Assembly (NCBI GenBank): GCA_016926925.1
Contig: JAFGNQ010000453.1
Location: 1-8,192 of the forward strand
DNA length: 8,192 nt
Direction of reading: 5' to 3'
Source: Candidatus Aminicenantota bacterium
GTDB taxonomy: Bacteria > Acidobacteriota > Aminicenantia > Aminicenantales > Aminicenantaceae
In this document: piece after piece, positions 1-5,319 of the stretch
Numbering within the stretch: the first letter of the stretch is position 1
Layout: each line of letters begins with the position of its first letter
The notes under the pieces: model-generated
Seen by the model: only the letters and a program-made list of their open reading frames with translations
The model's database searches: none
What the model was told of the DNA's origin: nothing
Made by a program: the position numbers and the translations under genes

Positions 1-2280
1 ATGCATGTTAAGAAAGAAATGACGTGTAAATTCATAGTCTTTTGAATCTTTACTTATAACATCAAGTATCATTTTGTTAAAATCGAAAGGATTCTTCTCC
101 ATTTCCCAGCTTGGAACACCTTGACGATCCGCTTTTTCCTTAAACCTCACATTTGATTGAGATAAAACTGGCTTTAAAATTCCAAACAGCTTTTTTCCGT
201 CTGGTGTTAACATAAGTTTCGGATTTTCTTTTGCATCTACATCACGATCATCGAATATAATTCCTAATTCCATCAAGCCCTGAAGCTTGTATTTTGTTTG
301 TCTCTGGAAAGTTCCGAGCTTCCCCTTACCTAGGTCGCCGCGCAGCCGAACATATCGGTTGTCGAAATGTGTATCTTTGAGAGTTCCTTTTCCAAAAACA
401 TCAAGGGCGTAAAGAATATGACCCAGGTGAACCCCTTGTGGATAGTGATAGCTTGCTTCTGTATATTCTCCGACTTGTCTAAGGAACTTAACCCACGAGC
501 CGAATATTTGTAAGTATTTTGAAACTTTATATTTCCCTTTGGTATTTACGTCCTCCTGAGACGGCTTGCATCCAAGCGATTCAGCAACTTCATAGTATGC
601 ATCGAGCAAATCCTCTTTTGTGATCTCTCGTTCTCTTTGATCTTGAGCATCAAGGATTTCTTCTACTTCAGCATCAAAGTGGACTTCGCATTTGGGATTA
701 TATTTGTATATAAATTTTTCTATAGCCCCTGTCCCCTGCTTACGTTTCGCTTCTTTTCCCTTGGCTAGAATAGCTCGGATCATGCTTGCTTTCTTGTAGT
801 TCCCGATGAAATCAAGAACGGTAACCTTATCTTTTCCGGTACAAAGCCTCAGACCTCGACCAAGTTGTTGAAGAAAAACCGTTTTAGATTCTGTTGGTCT
901 TAAAAAAAGCAATACCTGAACATTAGGGAAATCCATTCCTTCATTAAAAAGATCGACTGTAAAGGCGACAAAATATTGATTATTCCTAAAATTCTTTATT
1001 AGGTCGTTCCTGTTGGATGATTCTGAAGTAATAGCAACGGAAGAGATGCCATGATTATTAAAATATTCTGCCATCCTTTCGGCGTGTTTTACAGAACAAC
1101 AGAATCCTATCGCTTTGTTTCCTTTTGCTTTTTCCAAGTATTCCTCAAGGACAGCGGCATTTCTTTTTTCAATTATTAAATATTTATCGAGGTCTTGAAC
1201 ATTGTATTTTTTCCCGTTGTAGCGAATCTTGCTGTAATCAATATCGTCCTTAAGTCCATAATAGCAATATGGAACAAGAAAACCGTCATCTATAGCCTCA
1301 TTTACTGTATACTCAATTACTTTTTGATAATCAAAAAGCTCAAAAATATCCTTTCGATCAGTTCTATCCGGGGTGCCGGTCATCCCGAGTAAAAACTTTG
1401 GTGAAAAATACGACAAAATTCCTCGGTAGCTAGGTGCCTGGCCATGGTGCACCTCGTCAACTATCACGTAGTCAAAGTAATTTGGCTTGAATCGACTTAA
1501 AATATCTGGGTTACGCAGGGTGTCTTTCGATGCAAATAGAACATCGCAAGTGCTCACATTTTCTTGGACTTCCCCTGTGAGCACACCAAAAGAGGAGGTA
1601 GGCCTTACATTTCCAAAGGCGTCTCGGGCTTGGGAAAGAATATCAAGCCGGTGCACTATGAAAAGTGTCTTGCCACTGAACTGTTTTGAGAAAAATGCAG
1701 ATAGAAACGTCTTACCTGTTCCTGTTGGAAGTACAACGACACCCTTCTTCCACCCCATTGATCGATAATATCCGAGTGCCTCCATAGCCTTTGTTTGTAG
1801 GAAATGGGGTTGAATGGAAGACTCTCCAATCAGTTCGGGAACAGTATTGTAAATTATTCTGCGCAAAGTCTCTTTTACAACTTTTCTCCATTGAGAATCT
1901 TGCAGCTGACTATAGGAGAATCTTGCTAGATTCCAGCCGTTAATTATAATCTCATTTTGACGATAAAGATTATCATCAAAAACATCATTGGCTATTATCC
2001 CTTCGGAGTGATAGGTTTCGCCGTTTACTTCCAGTGCTATTTTTTGTCCACCTTGAATTATGGCAAAATCGATTCTTCGTGAGTGCCCAGAAGAATCAAT
2101 AAAGGGATATTGCGGGATTACATGTTTTATGTTGTCTCCTAATAATGGGAAGAGGAAATCTCGCACAAACAATTTCTCACTGTCCTGTAATATTCGAGTT
2201 TTCCATGCAGACAGATATTTATCGGCATCTACATTATCTTCCTCAAGTAATGGATTGTTCGTGTTCATAATATTTATCAT
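1..2280 (-). CDS. Nuclease-like/SF2 helicase fusion with homing-endonuclease-associated repeat (C-terminus cut off)
   Basis: The frame is open for 760 codons from ATG 2280 to the window edge with no stop, so the C-terminus is missing. An in-frame TAA at 2284-2286 rules out a longer start, and AGGGG lies about 10 bases upstream. Residues 68-125 look like a Vsr/DUF559-type PD-(D/E)xK nuclease: RRIDF (D71), LEVNG (E84) with TYH just after it, then a DNLYRQ...GW...RFS pattern. Residues 150-500 are an SF2 helicase core: Walker A LPTGTGKT (184-191), DEVHH (275-279), GMTGTPDR (299-306), FNEGMDFPNV (445-454) and QQLGRGLRL (471-479). Residues 553-604 fit the homing-endonuclease-associated (HNH_repeat) pattern, with LGCKPSQ and FGSWVKFL. 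Residues 640-705 look winged-helix-like (inference). The likely role is ATP-driven DNA translocation and cleavage, as in restriction or phage-defence helicases. It starts 23 bases after the recombinase stop, so co-transcription is likely. The helicase call is firm; the nuclease call is probable. Confidence 0.93.
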   Translation of the reverse strand, partial: MINIMNTNNPLLEEDNVDADKYLSAWKTRILQDSEKLFVRDFLFPLLGDNIKHVIPQYPFIDSSGHSRRIDFAIIQGGQKIALEVNGETYHSEGIIANDVFDDNLYRQNEIIINGWNLARFSYSQLQDSQWRKVVKETLRRIIYNTVPELIGESSIQPHFLQTKAMEALGYYRSMGWKKGVVVLPTGTGKTFLSAFFSKQFSGKTLFIVHRLDILSQARDAFGNVRPTSSFGVLTGEVQENVSTCDVLFASKDTLRNPDILSRFKPNYFDYVIVDEVHHGQAPSYRGILSYFSPKFLLGMTGTPDRTDRKDIFELFDYQKVIEYTVNEAIDDGFLVPYCYYGLKDDIDYSKIRYNGKKYNVQDLDKYLIIEKRNAAVLEEYLEKAKGNKAIGFCCSVKHAERMAEYFNNHGISSVAITSESSNRNDLIKNFRNNQYFVAFTVDLFNEGMDFPNVQVLLFLRPTESKTVFLQQLGRGLRLCTGKDKVTVLDFIGNYKKASMIRAILAKGKEAKRKQGTGAIEKFIYKYNPKCEVHFDAEVEEILDAQDQREREITKEDLLDAYYEVAESLGCKPSQEDVNTKGKYKVSKYLQIFGSWVKFLRQVGEYTEASYHYPQGVHLGHILYALDVFGKGTLKDTHFDNRYVRLRGDLGKGKLGTFQRQTKYKLQGLMELGIIFDDRDVDAKENPKLMLTPDGKKLFGILKPVLSQSNVRFKEKADRQGVPSWEMEKNPFDFNKMILDVISKDSKDYEFTRHFFLNMH

Positions 2281-2303
2281 CGGTTAAAGTCCCCTGATTC
2301 TCC

Positions 2304-2903
2304 TTAGATAGCTTTAATTCTCTTCACTAGCGTCGAGTGATCCACTCCGAGCTTAGCAGAAATATTCCGGAAGGACATTCCGCTCTTTCTGAGCTGCCTA
2401 GCCTCTTCAATCAATTTTGGATTTACACATGGTCGGCCTAGTCTTTTCCCTTTTTTTATTGCGTTTCTTAGGCCGAGTTTGACTCTTTCTCTGATTATCT
2501 CGCGTTCAAATTCTGCCACTGCGCCCATGACTTGGAAAAGAAGTTTTCCTGCCGGTGTGGTGGTGTCGATGTGGTTGCTGTAGCTTACGAAGTCGATTCC
2601 TAGGCTACCAAGCTCCTCGATCGTCAAGACTAAGTCTTTGAGGGATCGGGAAAGCCGGTCTAGTTTCCAGACCAGGACTGCCCGGAATCTTTTTTCCTTA
2701 GCATGTTCCATCATCTCGCTGAATGCTGGCCGCTTGGTGTCTTTGCCGCTATAGCCGCTATCTACGTATTCTTTGAAAGTTTGCCACCCGCTCCGGTCAA
2801 CAAAATCCCGGAGTTCGGAAAGTTGGTTTTCCGTGTCTTGGTGGTCGGTCGAAACCCGGGCGTAAATGGCAATCGGGAAATTTTCTTTTGTCGTTCCGCT
2901 CAT
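2304..2903 (-). CDS. Small serine recombinase (resolvase/invertase family)
   Basis: This 199-residue protein has the usual length of the Tn3 resolvase/DNA invertase group, not of the large serine integrases. Residues 10-140 are the catalytic domain: YARVST holds the nucleophile Ser18 with Arg16, VWKLDRLSRS (78-87) gives the conserved Asp/Arg cluster, and AEFEREIIRER (130-140) starts the long E helix. After the arm, GRP (156-158) leads into a C-terminal helix-turn-helix at about 165-196 (ISAKLGVDHSTLVKRI). All expected catalytic residues are present, so it should be active. Such enzymes cut and exchange DNA at short inverted-repeat sites, usually beside their own gene, to resolve cointegrates or invert segments. 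The ATG at 2903 has only a distant AAAGGG (13 bases away). An inverted repeat at 2926-2950 lies just upstream and could be its operator or crossover site. It lies immediately upstream of the helicase-nuclease gene. Confidence 0.95.
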   Translation of the reverse strand: MSGTTKENFPIAIYARVSTDHQDTENQLSELRDFVDRSGWQTFKEYVDSGYSGKDTKRPAFSEMMEHAKEKRFRAVLVWKLDRLSRSLKDLVLTIEELGSLGIDFVSYSNHIDTTTPAGKLLFQVMGAVAEFEREIIRERVKLGLRNAIKKGKRLGRPCVNPKLIEEARQLRKSGMSFRNISAKLGVDHSTLVKRIKAI

Positions 2904-2990
2904 GGTGGTGATAAAACCCTTTCAAAATCGGGATTCAAGAAGTCCCGATTCATCTAGGTTTCCAGCTTATCATTTTGGTGGTGATTTAAC
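2903..2990. repeat. Imperfect 15-base direct repeat bracketing the recombinase leader
   Basis: TGGTGGTGATAAAAC at 2903-2917 and TGGTGGTGATTTAAC at 2976-2990 match at 13 of 15 positions, 73 bases apart. The left copy sits immediately upstream of the recombinase start codon, sharing one base with it, and the inverted repeat lies between the copies. The pair may be recombinase subsites, a duplication scar, or chance in a short region. Only the sequence match is certain. Confidence 0.4.
2926..2950. repeat. Inverted repeat upstream of the recombinase gene
   Basis: Perfect 8-base arms (AATCGGGA and TCCCGATT) flank a 9-base centre, 23 bases upstream of the recombinase start. Small serine recombinases commonly bind inverted-repeat sites of about this size next to their gene, so this could be an operator or part of a res/hix-like site. 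Read on the minus strand it is followed by TTTTG, so a weak terminator of the upstream operon is an alternative. The T-run is too short for that to be the preferred call. Confidence 0.55.
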
Positions 2991-3044
2991 AAATGTTTTA
3001 GAAACAAGCTGCCAGGCAATTACTTCATTATTTTCTTGTGCCAT
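2970..3044 (-). CDS. Possible 24-residue micro-ORF in the recombinase leader
   Basis: An ATG at 3044 opens 24 codons (MAQENNEV...KSPPK) ending in TGA at 2970-2972, with an in-frame stop a few codons upstream. No Shine-Dalgarno site is visible. It may be a leader peptide, a remnant of a longer gene, or meaningless. It is recorded because it is the only open frame on the coding strand in the 175-base gap between the small-protein genes and the recombinase. No function is proposed. Confidence 0.15.
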   Translation of the reverse strand: MAQENNEVIAWQLVSKTFVKSPPK

Positions 3045-3078
3045 CAAAGATCATGATATTACAAAAACATTTGACTCT

Positions 3079-3288
3079 TTACTCTTGATCCTTCCCGTTA
3101 TCTTTTCGTTCGTATCGCGCCAGTGGTGCTGCAAGCGAAGCTATCTCAAAAAGCCTTTTGTCTTCTTCTGATATTTTTTCTCCAGACTGAAGTCTCTCGA
3201 TGACGGAAAGCAAATCCATCACCACTCCATATTCACAGGCAGCTTGCTCCAAATGCTTGATTATCAAAGCCTCCTCATCGCTTATCAT
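3079..3288 (-). CDS. Small acidic protein of unknown function
   Basis: Not recognised. From ATG 3288 it is 69 residues, almost wholly predicted helical: MISDEEALIIKHLEQA, then CEYGVVMDLLSVIERLQ, then ISEEDKRLFEIASLAAPLA, with a charged tail. There is no signal peptide, membrane segment or known motif. The start is uncertain. GTG 3330 would add 14 residues and overlap the preceding gene by 29 bases, whereas ATG 3288 begins 13 bases after that gene's stop with an AAGGTAAGAAG purine tract in front, so the ATG was chosen. It is the last gene of the tightly packed run, and the recombinase follows after a 175-base gap. Helical small proteins of this size on mobile elements are often antitoxins, inhibitors or regulators, but nothing here shows that. 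Confidence 0.6.
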   Translation of the reverse strand: MISDEEALIIKHLEQAACEYGVVMDLLSVIERLQSGEKISEEDKRLFEIASLAAPLARYERKDNGKDQE

Positions 3289-3301
3289 ATTTGGAATCTT
3301 C

Positions 3302-3496
3302 TTACCTTCCACAGCAAGGGCACGCTCCACTACTCAAAGGCCCCAAGCTTACCGCATCACTTATCCCCTTTTCTATAATAGTCCGCTCACTAAATGTTGC
3401 TTGTCTGTGTTTTTCTATTTCTTGGAGCAACTCAGTTCTCTCTGATTCTGTGAGTCGTAGGTATCCCTTCAAAACTTTCTTAACGTTGCTTGTCAT
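3302..3496 (-). CDS. Small protein with C-terminal CPCCGR motif
   Basis: Not assigned to a named family. The product is 64 residues. Residues 5-32 form an amphipathic helix (VKKVLKGYLRLTESER, then ELLQEIEKH), a Ser/Thr linker follows, and the chain ends in GPLSSGACPCCGR. Cys59, Cys61 and Cys62 resemble half of a zinc ribbon, so metal binding or zinc-bridged dimerisation is possible. The start is well supported: ATG 3496 has AAGGAGG seven bases upstream, whereas a longer in-frame start at 3532 would place that site inside the coding region and reach into the previous gene. It follows the SLATT-like gene by 20 bases, and that gene also ends in a cysteine motif, so the pair may be functionally linked (inference). 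Confidence 0.72.
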   Translation of the reverse strand: MTSNVKKVLKGYLRLTESERTELLQEIEKHRQATFSERTIIEKGISDAVSLGPLSSGACPCCGR

Positions 3497-3503
3497 TTTC
3501 GGT

Positions 3504-3510
3504 CCTCCTT
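3504..3510 (-). promoter_or_regulatory. Ribosome binding site deciding the start of the CPCCGR protein
   Basis: AAGGAGG on the minus strand, seven bases before ATG 3496. It is a near-perfect anti-16S match, and it lies between the upstream stop (3517-3519) and this start. It fixes the protein at 64 residues rather than 76. Confidence 0.8.
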
Positions 3511-3516
3511 TTGGGT

Positions 3517-4089
3517 TTAGAAATTTCCACAAATATTACAATCTGTCGCCTTCATCGACGTTGGTATTTCCTTACATCCTGCGCAAGGACGCTTAAACTC
3601 TCGTAAAGCGGCTCTCATCCCCATTCTTCTTTCTTTCTCTGTTATTCCTTGCTTATTGTCAAGATCATTTCGGTTGGCTTCTTCAACAGATAGAATTTCA
3701 AATCTCATCCGAAAAACCTCTTGATTACTTGGCGGATCGATGGCTAGTGACTTAAAATTTCTTGAAATTCTATGATTTAATGAGCCGGATTCGAGGGAAT
3801 AGCTCAAGTTATCTTCCCATCTTGAGACAAGAGACCAAAGGGAAAAAATTAATTGAAAAACCCCTAATACACTCGCGGTTGTCATTGCTATAGGAAGATA
3901 GGCGCTATTCAACCCGAATGCCATTAAGACACCACCAACAGACATTGGGACGCCGATCCCGAAAAATGTTATCCATTTCAGATTAATCTTTAGTTTTTTG
4001 GCCCTTTCCTCAAATATCCGTGCAGTACCAAAAGCATGAACAGCTATATCCCAACACTCCAACCGTTTCTGATCAAGACTGTCAGCCAT
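3517..4089 (-). CDS. SLATT-like membrane protein with CxxCx(11)CxxC tail ('mobilome CxxCx(11)CxxC' type)
   Basis: The product is 190 residues. After a short helical N-terminus (ECWDIAVHAFGTARIFEERA), two membrane helices lie at about 36-60 (ITFFGIGVPMSVGGVLMAF) and 64-88 (YLPIAMTTASVLGVFQLIF) with a short loop between them. A cytoplasmic helical region follows. The C-terminus carries Cys169, Cys172, Cys184 and Cys187, spaced exactly CxxC-11-CxxC, a probable zinc site. This matches a family known from mobile elements and named for that motif, whose two-helix core belongs to the SLATT class. SLATT proteins are predicted membrane-perturbing effectors of nucleotide-signalling conflict systems. 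No cyclic-nucleotide synthetase is nearby here. ATG 4089 is preferred: it begins 10 bases after the upstream stop, with GGTGGC in front. A TTG/ATG at 4173-4176 would overlap the DUF2188 gene by over 70 bases. The function in this element is inferred only. Confidence 0.82.
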   Translation of the reverse strand: MADSLDQKRLECWDIAVHAFGTARIFEERAKKLKINLKWITFFGIGVPMSVGGVLMAFGLNSAYLPIAMTTASVLGVFQLIFSLWSLVSRWEDNLSYSLESGSLNHRISRNFKSLAIDPPSNQEVFRMRFEILSVEEANRNDLDNKQGITEKERRMGMRAALREFKRPCAGCKEIPTSMKATDCNICGNF

Positions 4090-4099
4090 GTTGCCACCG

Positions 4100-4345
4100 T
4101 CAATGTTCTTTGTCTTTAGGTGGGTTTGGATCTTTGGCTGGCGGGATTGTGTCTTTGCTTCGGATTTTTCCATCAACCCCCTTCACCTTCAGTTCTCCGC
4201 CTCCAGAATGCGTGAGCATTTCCTTGGCCGCCTTCTCCGCTTCCTTCTGTGTGCCATGAAGGCTTGAGGCTTTGATTGCGCCATCTTTTTTGTTCGCCCA
4301 AGGTCCATCTGGTCGTTTTGAAACTGTGCGTCCGATCTTTCCCAT
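4100..4345 (-). CDS. DUF2188 domain-containing protein
   Basis: The product is 81 residues, the family's usual small size. The DUF2188 pattern runs through most of the chain: a basic start with a strand, GPWANKKDGAIKASSLHGTQ (14-33) where the W and the ASS...TQ.EA signature stand out, a helix KEAEKAAKEML, then GGGELKVKGVDGKIRSKDT ending the domain. The last 15 or so residues are a Pro/Lys/Asp-rich tail. The domain's biochemical role is unknown; members are small, soluble and common in plasmids and variable regions. It is bracketed by the replication-relaxation gene (11 bases upstream) and the SLATT-like gene (10 bases downstream), so it is clearly part of the same transcript. Its ribosome site is strong. 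Confidence 0.85.
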   Translation of the reverse strand: MGKIGRTVSKRPDGPWANKKDGAIKASSLHGTQKEAEKAAKEMLTHSGGGELKVKGVDGKIRSKDTIPPAKDPNPPKDKEH

Positions 4346-4350
4346 AGAAA

Positions 4351-4358
4351 CCTCCTTT
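4351..4358 (-). promoter_or_regulatory. Ribosome binding site of the DUF2188 gene, overlapping the previous stop
   Basis: AAAGGAGG on the minus strand, five bases before ATG 4345. It overlaps the TAA of the replication-relaxation gene (4357-4359), so reinitiation or coupling between the two is likely. Confidence 0.75.
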
Positions 4359-5301
4359 AAGAAAGCATGCCTTCTATCTTACCTGGAGTTCTTGCAGTTC
4401 TCCAGATTTCTCCTAGTAGTTTTTCTGGTTCATTCAAAGAATACTTCATCTCTTCTGTGAACAAATAAAGTCTTGAGCCTGTTTGGCTGTCGTCTGCTTT
4501 TTGGGTTGCCTTAAGTAATGTCTTGGTTCTTTTTTCACTTGTAGTCACTGTTAAAATCCGGAAATGCGGGCTTCCATATTTTTCACTGAACTTTCCCCTT
4601 CCTCTGCCCCAATAAATCCAATAGCCTCTCATTCGCTTTTGAAATCTCTTGCTCGGTGCCGTTGCCCTGTCGCATTCCAAAAAGAAATGATCTGCCTCTT
4701 CTCCTCCGAGCTTCTTGATGTCGATTATCTTGAAATAGGCGTCTGGAATAATGGCAATATTCTCTCTTTTATCACCTTTTTGATCACCCAACACCTTATC
4801 CTTTATCGCTTTTCCCTGACTCCAGACTAATCTCAAGTTTGGGTGTTTTTGTATTGCCAAAGAAAGGACAGCTCTGAAGTTTGAAATCATCAGGGCGTGT
4901 TTGAGATACCGGGACTCGACTGTCTTTATGCTATTTGTCCACTTGACCTTCTCGACGGGCAAGCCGGTATGTTCAACTAAAAGATCCGCTCCAAGATGAT
5001 CCAGGACATAAATAGCAGGCGAGCTTCCGCCGGTATCTAGCCGGATTGGAAAATGAAGCCTGTGCAGGTAGCGGTTATGAAACAGCTTCTGTAGGCGTTG
5101 GTAGATTTTCTGCCTCGATCCTTTTATCAGGTAAAGGAAATGTTCCGATGTAAGGTATCGATATTCCCAGATCGTTTTCAGGATCTCGATGTCGCGACCC
5201 TGGATAAGCATTTGGGGGATTTGAGATTTTATTGCCCGGCGATAGCGCGGTAATCTTGGCTTTCTTTCTTTTGTTTGAGAAGGTTGGATGGGGTTGTTCA
5301 T
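4357..5301 (-). CDS. Replication-relaxation family protein
   Basis: The product is 314 residues. A basic N-terminus (RKPRLPRYRRAIKS) precedes a winged helix at about 34-108: RDIEILKTIWEYRYLTSEH, a recognition-like helix QKIYQRLQKLF, then the wing leading to YVLDHLGADLL. After RYLKHALMISNFRAVL (131-146, His135) come IIPDAYFKI (184-192) and HFFLECDRAT (205-214), then K218 and a KRMRGYW helix. This is the order of the replication-relaxation family (Replic_Relax), found on plasmids and conjugative elements and thought to act in plasmid replication or DNA relaxation at transfer. The PD...ExD spacing resembles a PD-(D/E)xK nuclease core (inference). The gene begins 18 bases after the coupling ATPase stop, and this pairing fits a DNA-processing and DNA-pumping module. 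Upstream of ATG 5301 only AAAGA resembles a ribosome site. Confidence 0.85.
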   Translation of the reverse strand: MNNPIQPSQTKERKPRLPRYRRAIKSQIPQMLIQGRDIEILKTIWEYRYLTSEHFLYLIKGSRQKIYQRLQKLFHNRYLHRLHFPIRLDTGGSSPAIYVLDHLGADLLVEHTGLPVEKVKWTNSIKTVESRYLKHALMISNFRAVLSLAIQKHPNLRLVWSQGKAIKDKVLGDQKGDKRENIAIIPDAYFKIIDIKKLGGEEADHFFLECDRATAPSKRFQKRMRGYWIYWGRGRGKFSEKYGSPHFRILTVTTSEKRTKTLLKATQKADDSQTGSRLYLFTEEMKYSLNEPEKLLGEIWRTARTPGKIEGMLS

Positions 5302-5319
5302 GTTTTTTTCTTTAACTGG

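Larger units (their letters stand above)
2904..3078 (-). other. Intergenic leader between the small-protein operon and the recombinase
   Basis: This 175-base stretch is the longest gap in the window; every other junction is about 25 bases or less. It is AT-rich and holds an 8-base-arm inverted repeat, an imperfect direct repeat, and a short palindrome TGTTT-TAG-AAACA at 2994-3006. It is therefore the most likely place for a separate promoter and operator for the recombinase and helicase genes. No convincing -35/-10 pair could be read by eye; TAATAT around 3056-3061 on the minus strand is a possible -10 without a good -35. Confidence 0.4.

Noticed and set aside
1487..1768. Plus-strand open frame of 93 codons
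   Set aside because: It lies entirely opposite the conserved helicase core, including the Walker A and DEVHH motifs, and its translation resembles no protein.
1..2280. Res subunit of a type I or type III restriction enzyme
   Set aside because: No methylase or specificity gene is adjacent, and the nuclease-like block is N-terminal with a homing-endonuclease-type repeat at the C-terminal side, unlike standard Res or HsdR layouts.
2304..2903. Large serine integrase of an integrative element
   Set aside because: At 199 residues with a simple C-terminal helix-turn-helix it lacks the recombinase and zinc-ribbon domains of integrases.
2926..2950. Rho-independent terminator
   Set aside because: The stem is only 8 bases, half of them A-T pairs, the loop is 9 bases, and only four T follow; an operator or recombination site next to a serine recombinase is more plausible.
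2703..3171. Two plus-strand open frames of 84 and 101 codons
   Set aside because: They are antisense to the recombinase, its leader and part of the small acidic gene, lack ribosome sites, and read as antisense shadows.
3289..3330. GTG 3330 as start of the small acidic protein
   Set aside because: It overlaps the end of the CPCCGR gene by 29 bases without a clear ribosome site; ATG 3288 has a purine tract. It is not fully excluded.
4090..4176. Longer N-terminus (TTG 4176 or ATG 4173) for the SLATT-like protein
   Set aside because: It would overlap the DUF2188 gene by more than 70 bases and add a low-complexity tail; ATG 4089 fits the family start and the 10-base spacing.
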